A stretch of 64,000 nucleotides of DNA from Capronia americana (GCA_016110215.1 JADWQD010000006.1:1240001-1304000), one strand, 5' to 3'. Numbered from the stretch's first letter, positions 53,257 through 63,735 are shown. Numbers and translations: made by a program. Notes: generated from the sequence alone by a model not told the origin.

Positions 53257-54247
53257 AGTGAAATTGCCGGTGCGTGACTTCTGCGTCAAACAACGGTAGT
53301 GCAGTTGTTCGACAGTCTTCTATGTATTAAAGGGGACATCCTACCAGTGTAGAAGAACAAATTTCTTACTCTAATATTAGTAGTCATTGATCTTTGTTGA
53401 AAATGATCGACTACTTGGTCGCACCCCCATCCAGATCCGCGCCCATCGGCTCGGGGTAAAACATATAGGTTGGACTATCCGAGGCGCGTGCTGATACAAT
53501 TACTGGTTGTACTTCGACTATGTCCCCGGAGAAGAAGTCTCTGCAAGCAGGATCAGGTGAGGTTTGGCAGGAGACTCCTCGCCGTGTCGTTTGATCGAAG
53601 CTGTCACTTCGGCTCCGAGCACCGCAATCGTGGAGACGTGTTGGGGTCCTAGCGTTGCCATCGCTCTAATTGCCTGCGAAGAGGCCGTCTTGGGTCGCAA
53701 CCAGAAGAGCAGAATGGTTGGCAGAGGTCTGGAGGCACCACCTTCGGTCGAGAAAGAGCCGTTGGGGGTTTTTGCGTGAAAGGAACAACAATGTCCGCAA
53801 ACCAGAGCCGAAGAGGCGACCCCGTGGGCATTCACGATCCCGGCCTTGATAGATAGCGGTATAATGTGTCGGGCCTGCCGGTCTGACCTCCCCTTTGTCG
53901 GCTCTGGACGGAAATCTTATATCTCGAGGGCGGAGAAGGATGAAGAGTCGTTCGGCTCGGCACCGGGCAACATTGTTCTATCGCTGGTGCTGCGAACGAT
54001 ATACTCGGACAAGGCGACTTCCCGGTCCCGACGACGACTACCTCAGGAAAAATACAGGTCGGTGTGACGACTCCAGCAAGGTCCCGATCCCACCAGAACG
54101 GTGTTGTGCGCCCTTCTGCTCGAAATGATTTCTGTGGATTCATTAGTACCTTTATGTAGGGCTCCAGCAACGAGTGCTATAAATCGGGTGCCCCAATAAT
54201 AACTGGGCTTTCCTAACAGCGCGCTACATCTCATCCCGTCTGCCACT
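53257..54247. other. divergent intergenic region
   Basis: About 990 bp between the monooxygenase relic and the amine oxidase. It should contain the promoter of the latter. No gene, repeat or RNA recognised. Confidence 0.5.
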
Positions 54248-56116
54248 ATGTCGCCCGCCTCCAAAGAACCTGCCAGCGTACGGCCGATGAATCCGTATCG
54301 AGTCTGGCACTCGGGGCCTATTTTCTCGCAAGTGACCTCGACCACAGGCCCAGTCCGCATCGTGGCAACCGCCGGCCAAGTAGGAAAAGACGAACAAGGA
54401 AACCTCATCCCAGACCCAGTGGCCCAGATCGAGAAGGCTTTCGAAAACCTGCGCAGGTCTCTCGCAGCCGCGGGAGCCACAGTACCAGACGTGTTCAAAT
54501 TGGTCTGGTATGTGGTGGACCACGATCACAACAATCGTCTGTACCGCCCGGCCCTCGTCAAGTTTCTGAATGGACACCGACCCGCGACTTCGCTGGTCCC
54601 TGTTCCATGTCTGGATAGCCCAGGCTTCATCTTTGAAATCGAGGCGTACGCGGCCGTCAAGCAGGCTCCCTTGCAGAAGGTCGACGTCGTGGTGGTTGGC
54701 GCCGGTCTGAGCGGGTTGAAAGCGGCTTATGATGTCCAAAAAGCAGGATACTCGTGCCTCGTTGTCGAAGCTCGAGACAGAGTTGGGGGCAAGACTTGGA
54801 CGGTCAACCCCCTGGGAGACGAGCGAGCTGTCGACCTCGGAGCGGCTTGGCTGAACGACACCAACCAGGACCACATCTACGAGCTCGCAAAGTCGTTTGG
54901 TCTGCCCATGGTTATACAGAAAACCGCCGGCAACGTCGTCCAAGAAGATTTCGGAGGCAGTGTCGGAGTTTTTCCTTACGGGACTGGACCCGAGGCACGC
55001 TGAGCACGCCGCTTGGGGAGTTTGACATGCGGCTAACTTCCAGTACAGAAATTGGCCGAACCTGACGGCGTCGAGAACATGACCTTCATCCGCAATCTGG
55101 CCGAGAGGGAGTGCCAGAAAATCGACATCCATGATCCTGTCGGCACAGGGGGGGACCTAGACAAAATCACCCTGGACGAATGGGCTCGACAACACGGCGC
55201 AGGCAAGACGGCCATGGCATCTGTGACGGTCTGGACCCGCGCGCTGCTCGGGGTCGAACCGTCCGACATGAGTGCTCTGTACTTTCTCGACTACTGCAAA
55301 AGCGGGGGCGGCCTGATGCAAATGAGGTCTGACAAGAAGGACGGAGGCCAGCACCTGAAACCGGTCCAAGGCACACAAGCGATCTCCAAGTCTCTGGCGG
55401 AGCGACTGGTACCAGGATCTGTGATATTGAACTCTCCCATCAGCGCCATCGAGCAGACTCCCGGCGGTGTTCTTGTTTCGGCTGGTCGGGGCGACATATT
55501 CTGTCAGCGAGTTATTGTGTCGGTGCCGACCCCTTTGTACCAGGAGATCACCTTTGTGCCGCCTCTCCCGAAAGCTAAGCAAGAGCTCGGCAGCTCGAAC
55601 AAACTAGGTTATCAACTGAAGGTCATATTGGTCTACGCTGAGCCTTGGTGGCGCGCCGGCAACCTGTGTGGCCTTTTACAATCGTTCGAAGGTCCAGTGA
55701 CCGTGACGCGCGATAGCAGTGTCGAAGAGACGGGGCAGTACTCCCTGACATGCTTTGTGCCGGGCAAACCGGGGATTGCGTTATCGCGTGGTACGCAACA
55801 AGAGCGGTTCGATGCCGTGCTCGCGCAAATCGCGAGATGCTTTGAGCCTGTCCTCGGCCGCAAAGTGCCCCAGCCCATAACCATCGTCGAGCATGAATGG
55901 GCCAAAGACCAATGGGCCCAGGGATGTCCTTGTCCAGTGTCGCCACCGGGAGTGATGACCAAGTTTGGCCATGCCCTCAGAACGCCCCATGAAAAGGTCC
56001 ACTTCATTGGAACCGAGACGGCTTTCGAGTGGAAAGGATACATGGATGGAGCGGTTCGGTCGGGAGAAAGAGGCGCAAAGGAGGTCATTCATATTTTGAG
56101 CAGACCAAGAATCTGA
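54248..56116 (+). CDS. RidA-flavin amine oxidase fusion protein (2 exons, 604 aa)
   Basis: A two-domain enzyme. Residues about 15-140 form a RidA/YjgF/UK114 domain, which hydrolyses reactive enamines and imines; segments include GPVRIVATAGQVGKDEQGN, QIEKAFENLRRSLAAAGA and RPATSLVPVPCL. Residues about 145-600 form a flavin monoamine oxidase, with the FAD motif VVVVGAGLSGLKAAYD and ARDRVGGKTWTVNPLG. The oxidase also has GAAWLNDTNQDHIYEL, substrate-domain segments, and the C-terminal FAD block HFIGTETAFEWKGYMDGAVRS. Exon 1 is 54248-54994 and exon 2 is 55049-56116. The 54-bp intron appears to use a GC donor (GAG|GCACGC), with branch CTAAC and acceptor ACAG. No GT donor fits before the in-frame TGA, so the alternative is a frame-disrupting mutation. 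The amine oxidase would produce an imine that the fused RidA domain could hydrolyse to carbonyl plus ammonia. The target amine is unknown. Confidence 0.85.
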
Positions 56117-56880
56117 GGAGATTTAGTTGAGAACTGGCTCGGGATTTCTCATATAGTTAGACGTGGGGTAGAAATGCACTGTATGAGACTGGTAGGAACA
56201 TGCAGAACACGAGTTGGCTTAGAGTGGTCAGTTGATGAACTCTGTTTTGATCCAGTGCGAATTCAGGGACCAGAGACTGTCGAAGGCCCGTGTTTTCAGA
56301 TCATCACATACCTACAGCACAGTATATTCGTGCTGGGCCATTCAATTCTAACATTAAAACCGCCCTGCAGGTAGTATCACCGTGATACTGCCTTGTTCGT
56401 AACAGATTTCTGGATGCACTTAACTGAAGTCCCAACTAGCGTAGGAGAATTGATCCATATTCCTCGGTATAATAGTAGTTGAGAGCGTATACAGTACGAG
56501 TTCGACGACCGACAGACCCTGGTTTCCTCCCATCGATCACTGTCCTCTCCTTGTCTTGCGACGGAGATAGGAAGGCCTAGATGGAATCAGTCTTAATCTC
56601 GCACATAGGCAGGTATTGCCATCAGTCAATCACTAGAGTGGTAGCGCGCGGCTGAGCGAAGAGCAGAGGCCCGAACAAGTACGCAATCTCGATCTCGACA
56701 CCAAGAAGACACCAGATAGTTATTATGATCGCTGCCACTTCGTCCACAAATAGATTATAGCTAAGTTCTTCGTTGCACTTGAAGAGAGAAATGTGAAAAT
56801 GATCAGAACTTTTCCACCAGCCATGAGAGTTTCCTTGGACAGTAATGGAATAATCCTGCGTCGACATCAACGGTTCCTGC
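56117..56880. other. convergent intergenic region
   Basis: About 760 bp between the stops of the amine oxidase and the CHAT protein. It is AT-richer than its surroundings. No gene recognised. Confidence 0.5.
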
Positions 56881-59800
56881 CTAATGCAAACATAGGCCAC
56901 CATGGCCAACCAGTCCAAACGGTGCCCAATAGTAAGGGTGCTTGAAGTTCGGGTTAAAATCACCTTCACCGATGTCTTTGGCCATGCTCCTGAGATACCT
57001 CAGGCTTGTCAGCTTCGTCCTTTCCAGTCCGTTCAAGTCTTCCCCCTCCACTCCACAGACATTCAATTTGTCAAGCTCGGAAGACATCTCTTTGAGCATT
57101 GCCACGGCACTAGCTTTGTCGAGCCCGTAAACAGTTTGCTGGGCATGTTGGAAGCAGCTTGCGAGGCTGCGGTTGTTGCCCGGTGTCGCCAACTGACGGA
57201 AGAAGCTAACGAGGAGCAGCATGGTGACAAAGTCGTTGACTTTCCATAGTGCGCCCATGTATGCCCGTGCGCCTGACTGAAGCACTGCATGCGAGAAGCC
57301 ATACACATCGTTACCCGCTGTCACACGGCCTGTCCCTGATAGACAGGCCCCGAAGATGACGAGCGCGGCTTGTGTGCGATACTGCGACACCTCCATTACC
57401 CTGAAGTCTCGAGCGAGTTTGATGTAGGATTGCCAGGGAGACGATGTGCTTCTGATCCCGTGAGTCAATAGGAGGACTATCTCGGACTCCTGGTAGGCGG
57501 CTTGAAACGTCGGTTCGCTGACGCTGGCAGCATGTCGAGGAGTAGAACCGAAATAACTCGAAGTAAGGAGCGCACTGATGCCAACTCCAGGGACATATTC
57601 AGATCGGGCCACAGGTCTATTCATAGGAGGAGGCGGGGTCTGGGGTTCCACTTTAGGAGGAACGTGAGTGTCGAAAATTGTTGACGACGTGGTCTTGTCT
57701 GGTCGTCGTGGCCTGACCATCAATTGCTCCAAAGTGGCCAGGCTCGGAACTTGCGAGACGGCTTTCGAGAGGAAGATTGGTTGCCCAGCATACATCAGAG
57801 CACTCAACGGGAAGACATTGAAAGCCTCGGATGGAACGAAGATGACATGTTCTTTTCGCGCGATGATCTCGTCAAATGGCATGACGATTTCACTGGATAT
57901 CCGCGCCGCTTTGCTGTTGATGTCATCAAGCGAGGGGAGGGCGGCAAGGTCGGATGTTGTACGGTCGGGAGAGTTTTTGGTGGACACATATTTTCCATAA
58001 GCCGAGATGTCGTTCAGGTACCTCAGGATATATCGTCTCATCTGGATTATCGTGGTCTCGCTGCGATACACACGCTGAATCCCGTTCCGTGTTACGCCGA
58101 AGACCACAATGCCGCTTCTGGACATGTTGATCTCAACGACAACTGCATCGTCTGGAATGGCAGAGAAAAGTTTTGGAAGGGAGATGCAGAAGCGCGATGC
58201 CCGTAACATAGCCTGCGTCGATCTTGAGAGCTTCTCGACTACACCTTTCTCATTTTCGAGGTCGTCCATTTCTCGCCGCAAAGAAACAATCTCGGCCTCA
58301 CGGGCTGTTTCCCGGATGTCATCCACAGGCGCTGTGCTGAGGTCGGCAATTTGACGCCTCAAGAACGTATATCTAGCAACATCCTGCATGTTCAGTATGT
58401 CGCCGCCCTCGGTCCCCGCAAGCTCCGAGTGCGACATGATGAATTCCAACAATGTCCTAGCAGAGGCGTGCTCGGCAAAGATCAGTGCCTGCTCAGTCCA
58501 GGTAACGCCGGGCAAACGCCATGCACTCGGGGGTCGAACGTTCGAGGCCTCGGCGTACGCGAGTGAAACGCGAATAAGACCGGAAAATAGTTCGGAGCCA
58601 TGAATCGATGATTGTGAACCGCTTCTCCCAGCAGCATCCGCATTCCGGTCACGATGTGTCTCCATCGAATGCATGGCCCTCAGATACCACTGCAGGGCCA
58701 CATCTAGGTCGCCATTATGCTCGTAAACGGCACCGATGTGCGAGTCTAGAATCCAGGAGATCCCTCTGGCTGCGGGGCTATCCAGGATGAGAAAGCCTGG
58801 AGACTTTTCTGCGATCGAGTCCAACAGTGTCCTTCCAGCTGACCAACTTTGTGAAAGGAAGCAAAGCGAGAAAGCCTGCTCTCCCTGCTGTCGCATAATC
58901 TGGGGGAGGAGTTCAACATGCTGTCCCTGGAATGAGACCTGACTAAGCATGAGGTCGATCATGCTGGTTCCTTGTCGGCCAAAGAGAAGTGGAACTGCTT
59001 CTGGTAAGCACTGGGCCGCTTCTCTCGTGAGTCCAAGGGCGGAGTAGGCAACAATCCTGAAAGTGGCAAGCTGCTCAGTTGGCGCATTCATGTTGGTTGT
59101 CGAGGCCAAGAACTCGAAGAACCGTGCTTCGTAGCCATCAATGTTTCCGCTCTCAAGTTGTGCGTACGCTTCGTCGTACATCGTATTGTACTGCTGGCCT
59201 AATGACTGGACTCTCCGCTGCTCCTCCATCAATCGCCTGGAATCCAAAACCGCTCCTGATGCGTCAGCAGAAGGATGCGCGGTGCCGCCGGCGATCGTTA
59301 AATGTGAGTTGCGTAGGAACTGCTCCACATCGATTTCTAACTCGGCATACTTCTCTCGCCAGCTCCTCAACGCCTGAGGATTTGCCGCACTCATTAGAAT
59401 CCTTGATGCCAGACTATCGAAGGTCAACAGCAGATTCGCAATTGGTCCCTCAAGACGTTCGTCTCTACCTCCCAGGCACTTGAGCAATGTCAATGTCTCT
59501 GTGAGATGCTTTTGTAGGTCTTCAAGAGCTAATTGCGCTTCGGCGTAATTCCCAGAAGAATGGATCAGATCAGCCCTCGTCATTAGAGATGAGAGAAGAA
59601 ATGTTTTATCATCCAGCCCTTGGAATAATGCCTTTGCGCAGGATGTGCAAAGTACCGCAACATCAAGATGGTCGTAGTCCAGGAGCATCCGCCTTCCAAA
59701 TCTCAGCATAAGGAGACCACAGAATTGCGCCAACATAGGATTCTCAGCGACCTTGCCCCATTCTCCAATTGAGTGGGCACGGCTTTCGAACGAGGGTCTG

Positions 59801-61113
59801 TCAACATTCGTGCGAGGCACTAGGTGGCTGTGACTTATGTCAAGGAGGATCTGGTGGCACATGACAAGGTTGGTGTTGCTCTGATCTCCTCTAAAATCTT
59901 CCAGTGCGGTTTTCAATTTGGTTGACGCTTCCGACAGCTCTTTCGCTATGTCTGCAGACTGCTTTCGGTTGTTGGATGACGCGCGGCTAAGTGAACCTCT
60001 CAGGACATCCGCGTGAATGACGGCAGCTTGTCTGAGAAGAATAGCACCGCGACCTCTGCGACAGCGCGCGGCTTCCATGAGGAAGAGCGCCTCCTTGTAG
60101 TAGCTTTCTGCTGCGGAGTTGAAGATGAGCGGAAAACGAGGCTCCTCGAGGTCCCATACCAGATCGACTGGACCGCTCAGTTTTCCGTCCACAACAAGAT
60201 TCAACGCAAGTGGACTGGTAAAAGATGGAGAATAGAGGCTGTCTGCTTTCCGTGTGTTTAGAAGCGCCTGGGCCACAAGATCACCCGTGTGTTGCATATA
60301 CTGCACAAGTTCCTCATAAGATCTGTCCTGACCAAACGGGTCTCGCGAAATTTCAGTATCAAACGCCATGCGCTTCAGCGTGCTAGCCAAGCCAGTCAGG
60401 TTCAGCCTAGTCGCTGACTCGATATAGCCAGATGGAAATGGGCCACCGATTTTTGGTGTCATTCGTGAAGCAACCATTGCGAGCTCCGGGCGCCCAAAGT
60501 TCGGATGGAGGCATTGCATTGCCCATAAGAAGATGTCGTATTGATAGAGGTAACGAGGCAGAGACTGCTCAAGTTGATCAATTCCGTCATACCTCGCTGG
60601 CCACAAGCTCAGCTCACTCAACATTTCCGAGTTTTGAGCCTCGAATATGAGTGCACCAGAGCTCCCATTCCGCGACCAGAAGCGGATAGCGGCTGGGTGG
60701 CTGCGGAGGACGAAGTTGAGCATTTCGTAGCACTTGCGGCGGCTCTCCCATCGAGGATCGCGATCAGAAGTGGGAAGTTGAAGCCAGTACCGCGCCTTGG
60801 CGTGGTTGCCGGATACCATACAGAGAACGGCCCTTTTCAACAAAAGTATGGGCGAAGTGCGGGCGTTCTGACTGGCGGTCGCAGTGTAGTTCGTCTCTAG
60901 CTCGATCTCAGCGGCCTTCTCCTCGAAGAAGCCTCGATACTCGTCAGCGAGGAGCGAGCCGCCTAGAAAGCCCAAGATCTCTTGAAGGTCCATTGTTGCG
61001 GAGCGTAACGTGGAGAATTCGTAGAGTACAGCGCCAGTTGGGAGACTTGCGCTTTGGATGTCGATTGCCATGCTTTTATCGGAAGTTGAGGCTTCCGACG
61101 AGGAGATGCTCAT
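56881..61113 (-). CDS. TPR-CHAT caspase-like protease (1410 aa, intronless)
   Basis: Large protein with a C-terminal CHAT (caspase HetF associated with TPRs) domain, a clan CD cysteine-protease fold. Residues about 1-900 are almost wholly alpha-helical and TPR-like, for example DGYEARFFEFLAST, AVYEHNGDLDVALQWYLRAM and TEQALIFAEHASARTLLEFI. These would serve as a sensing or scaffolding solenoid. A charged coiled coil near residues 950-990 precedes the protease. The CHAT domain runs from about residue 1010 to the end. It includes EHVIFVPSEAFNVFPLSALM, the catalytic histidine in EIVLLLTHGIR (about residue 1218) and the catalytic cysteine in ALVIFGACLSGTG (about residue 1257), then NDVYGFSHAVLQSGARAYMG and the C-terminal PYYWAPFGLVGHG. 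Both catalytic residues are present, so activity is expected. It is transcribed divergently from a gasdermin-like gene, the arrangement reported for fungal cell-death pairs in which the protease activates the pore former. Confidence 0.9.
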   Translation of the reverse strand: MSISSSEASTSDKSMAIDIQSASLPTGAVLYEFSTLRSATMDLQEILGFLGGSLLADEYRGFFEEKAAEIELETNYTATASQNARTSPILLLKRAVLCMVSGNHAKARYWLQLPTSDRDPRWESRRKCYEMLNFVLRSHPAAIRFWSRNGSSGALIFEAQNSEMLSELSLWPARYDGIDQLEQSLPRYLYQYDIFLWAMQCLHPNFGRPELAMVASRMTPKIGGPFPSGYIESATRLNLTGLASTLKRMAFDTEISRDPFGQDRSYEELVQYMQHTGDLVAQALLNTRKADSLYSPSFTSPLALNLVVDGKLSGPVDLVWDLEEPRFPLIFNSAAESYYKEALFLMEAARCRRGRGAILLRQAAVIHADVLRGSLSRASSNNRKQSADIAKELSEASTKLKTALEDFRGDQSNTNLVMCHQILLDISHSHLVPRTNVDRPSFESRAHSIGEWGKVAENPMLAQFCGLLMLRFGRRMLLDYDHLDVAVLCTSCAKALFQGLDDKTFLLSSLMTRADLIHSSGNYAEAQLALEDLQKHLTETLTLLKCLGGRDERLEGPIANLLLTFDSLASRILMSAANPQALRSWREKYAELEIDVEQFLRNSHLTIAGGTAHPSADASGAVLDSRRLMEEQRRVQSLGQQYNTMYDEAYAQLESGNIDGYEARFFEFLASTTNMNAPTEQLATFRIVAYSALGLTREAAQCLPEAVPLLFGRQGTSMIDLMLSQVSFQGQHVELLPQIMRQQGEQAFSLCFLSQSWSAGRTLLDSIAEKSPGFLILDSPAARGISWILDSHIGAVYEHNGDLDVALQWYLRAMHSMETHRDRNADAAGRSGSQSSIHGSELFSGLIRVSLAYAEASNVRPPSAWRLPGVTWTEQALIFAEHASARTLLEFIMSHSELAGTEGGDILNMQDVARYTFLRRQIADLSTAPVDDIRETAREAEIVSLRREMDDLENEKGVVEKLSRSTQAMLRASRFCISLPKLFSAIPDDAVVVEINMSRSGIVVFGVTRNGIQRVYRSETTIIQMRRYILRYLNDISAYGKYVSTKNSPDRTTSDLAALPSLDDINSKAARISSEIVMPFDEIIARKEHVIFVPSEAFNVFPLSALMYAGQPIFLSKAVSQVPSLATLEQLMVRPRRPDKTTSSTIFDTHVPPKVEPQTPPPPMNRPVARSEYVPGVGISALLTSSYFGSTPRHAASVSEPTFQAAYQESEIVLLLTHGIRSTSSPWQSYIKLARDFRVMEVSQYRTQAALVIFGACLSGTGRVTAGNDVYGFSHAVLQSGARAYMGALWKVNDFVTMLLLVSFFRQLATPGNNRSLASCFQHAQQTVYGLDKASAVAMLKEMSSELDKLNVCGVEGEDLNGLERTKLTSLRYLRSMAKDIGEGDFNPNFKHPYYWAPFGLVGHGGLCLH

Positions 61114-61843
61114 TCACTCTGGAGCATGTCTCTTGCGAGGGGCTGTGACTTGGCGCAGAAAACACGAGGAAAACAGCCCATCTTACAGGTCGGCTCGTGT
61201 GCTTGCATCCTGAGGTTTGCGCGTTGATCAGGCTGAAGGGACAGGCCGTCCACTCCTGATGACGGATCCCTGGTCCCAATGCTGGGCAGCATAGTCATCG
61301 TTGCTTGGAATATTGAGGGATTTTCGATCCAATGGCAATTTGGAAAGCCCTGGGTACAGCTGCAACTGGCGAAGGCGCAGGGGGGGTTGCGGTCGTCGAG
61401 ATATTTCTCAGCCTGATGCTTGCAGTCTGTGTCTATCCAGCATCCGGTGCAGAGGGTCAAAGGGCACAGAGGCGCAGAGGGCGCAGATGGTCTGAGAGCG
61501 CAGGATGATAGATAGACGCAGACACAGGCTGGCGGACGGGTAGGAATGCTTCGTGGTCTGTGATGGATGACTGTTCCCTCTGAGGCTCTCAGAACAGCGC
61601 CAAGGAGCTCGTGTTCGCTGACGCTGTTGAGGCCTCAGAGAACTGTGAGGGGGACAGGAAGACGAGGACCCTGCAGACGCGCCAAGATCAGATTTCGAAG
61701 CTAAAGGTGTACGACTCAATCAATCGATCAACCTATTCAAAATCCGCGGGCACATCTCATGGCCTTGGTATATCGATCACACTATAAATCATGGTTTCCT
61801 CCTTGTGGTCTGTGGCGCCGCAGGTGGTCAGGACATTTCCAAC
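61114..61843. promoter_or_regulatory. shared divergent promoter of CHAT protease and gasdermin-like gene
   Basis: 730 bp between the two divergent starts, making co-regulation likely. It contains a short purine-rich CAGAGG-type repeat at about 61446-61495. The plus-strand ATG at 61791 lies in a different frame from the gasdermin-like gene and could act as an upstream ORF. Confidence 0.5.
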
Positions 61844-62852
61844 ATGGAGGAAGGAACCTACTTCGTGTATCGTAGGGGTTATCACCCCGATGAACTTGCA
61901 CTCGGCCACCTTGTCCTGGAAGATTATGCGAATCCATCAAAGCGTAAATTTCAGCCTTTCCCACGCCTTAGGTGAGGCACACATTCCTACCCAAACGCCA
62001 AACAGCCTTTAAACTGTGCTGACGGACAAAGTGACAACGACCTGCAGCAGATCGCCTACATTCACCCCTGGAAGGGAAAGCTCATCACGACTGCCAAAAC
62101 TCGTCTAGGATTCGGAGTCCAGGCTCTGGGAATCGGTCAGGCAGCGCCGATGATTTCTTGGGAGAACTCACACACTATTGCCGCCAATGGAGGCCGCCGT
62201 ATCGAACTCCAAAAGTAGGTTACAGTAGACGACAATTTCCCACTCTGACACTGACCAAACATTGTCTTCAAGGCCCGCCGAGTTCTTCTCCCAGGTCCTG
62301 AAAAATCCGGATTCACGGTCCAAACTTCAGCTCTGGGCGTCCGTGACTAGGAGTCAATACATGAGGCGGAAAATTGGTCTGGGAATGCCCAAGATCTGGA
62401 TGTTGACAGGCTTACTGGAATTGAATGACGGAACAGTACACACTATCAAAGGCAACGAGAAGGGGCTGAACTTAGGGCTTGATCCTCTCGTCGCAGCAGC
62501 TCTTACTGGAGTTGGCGTGGGTGCTTCCATCGAACTTGGTCACGGCGCGACTCTGGACTTCCAATCTCAATTGGGGGGTGCGGCGGTGTATGCTGCAAAG
62601 TTCGAACTTCTGAGGACGGAATATAAGGCTTGGGATAGAGAGGCCGGCCTGGCTCTCACAGAATTCCAGCTGCATCCCGATACCACATTCGCTGGAGCGG
62701 TCGTCCTCGGCGAAGGTGATGAAACAGAGGAGATCGCGCAACTAAGCGTGGAAGCAGGCGGAGACAGGGAGATCGAGCATGGAGATACAGATGATGATTA
62801 TTGGGAGGCATTCGAGGAAGCCGAGGAAAGGATGCTCGATTATTTGATGTGA
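61844..62852 (+). CDS. gasdermin-like pore-forming protein candidate (3 exons, 296 aa)
   Basis: Exons are 61844-61971, 62032-62214 and 62273-62852. The introns (GTGAGG..AAAG; GTAGGT..CAAG, both with CTGAC branch sites) give exactly 297 codons. The protein is beta-rich with alternating hydrophobics. Segment GMPKIWMLTGLLELNDGTVH (about residues 140-160) is followed by GLDPLVAAALTGVGVGASIE, GHGATLDFQSQLG and AVYAAKFELLRTEYK. This order and spacing resemble the strand-helix-strand section of gasdermin N-terminal domains: a V-x-T-S/G-x-L strand, glycine-rich insertion, amphipathic hairpin, then an FG/F-x-A strand. The last ~45 residues are strongly acidic (EIEHGDTDDDYWEAFEEAEE), fitting the short inhibitory C-tails of fungal gasdermins such as RCD-1/HET-Q1. 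Divergence from a CHAT protease is the strongest support. I infer the family from pattern and context, not from a search; otherwise it is an uncharacterised fungal protein. Confidence 0.65.
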
Positions 62853-63735
62853 CTGAGCATGTACTCGAGCTCGTTTTCCCTATCAATATTTTACCGGTCG
62901 AATGTCTCGACTTGACTCATTTAGTAGTACATCGTCGCCAACGCCCACAACGCAATTCCAGAGGCCATACTCTAACGTGTGCCTCTCCGAGCCACTAACC
63001 ACTGTGATTGGCGTCTGTTCTCATTTTTTGAACCCCAAATTTTTAGGTGAAGCATACTTTTCTTGGCTGTAGGCTTGTTGAGAGACACCATAAAGAACTA
63101 GAGATTGCCGATGTGGTAGGGGCTCTCATCGACGAATATGAGGTTTCAACAGATCGCTGGGCGCGTCGTGGACAACGCAAGCGACTGTACAACCATATCC
63201 AGTTATTAGTGGAAAAGCTACCATCCACTGAGCTAAAGAGAGTACCGAGTAATGAGACGTGGTTGCCTAGACCGCATTGTCAATCTGGCAGCACGTAGCT
63301 TATTGATGGCCATAAAAGTGAGCCTTCTGTGAGGGAGGCAAAATACGTCTTTGGCTCACTCGGCTCTCCCGAGCCGACCATAGGGCGGCATCACACTAGT
63401 CCCTTTTTCTCTGCTAGGCAGTTGTATGAGTAAGTAAACTGCCGCGATCCCCGCCCAGGCAGTCTCGAGGCTCCGGGCGCCACTCCCCCGGACTTCTTCC
63501 ACCAACTGCAACTGCAGGCTTCAGCTTACACAGTATCAAGCAGGGAGTACGAGCACAACAAACGCAACAACACCCGACTTGTCACTTCGTCCATGCGATT
63601 CGTTCCACGTCTGAGACATCCCCGGTACTGAGTACTCATCGCTCTGAACACCACAAAGGGCAATCAACCTGCGGGTATTACCCTCAGCTTCCATCGCTCG
63701 CTCACCTCAAACAACCGCTCCAGCCACCACCGGCC
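62853..63735. other. intergenic: SNARE gene promoter
   Basis: About 880 bp between the gasdermin-like stop and the SNARE start, both on the plus strand. Its right half is C-rich with CAACAACA-type sequence near 63555-63575, as common in fungal 5' UTRs. No gene supported. Confidence 0.5.

Noticed and set aside
54224..55132. 302-residue minus-strand open frame
   Set aside because: Antisense to the RidA-amine oxidase gene and spans its intron; no recognisable protein.
61110..61460. Cysteine-rich 116-residue minus-strand frame just upstream of the CHAT gene
   Set aside because: Cysteine spacing is irregular, it overlaps the CHAT gene's 5' flank and no family pattern is visible; probably 5' UTR.
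63047..63298. 83-residue plus-strand frame
   Set aside because: Short, without splice support or recognisable domain; its position suggests the 5' flank of the SNARE gene.
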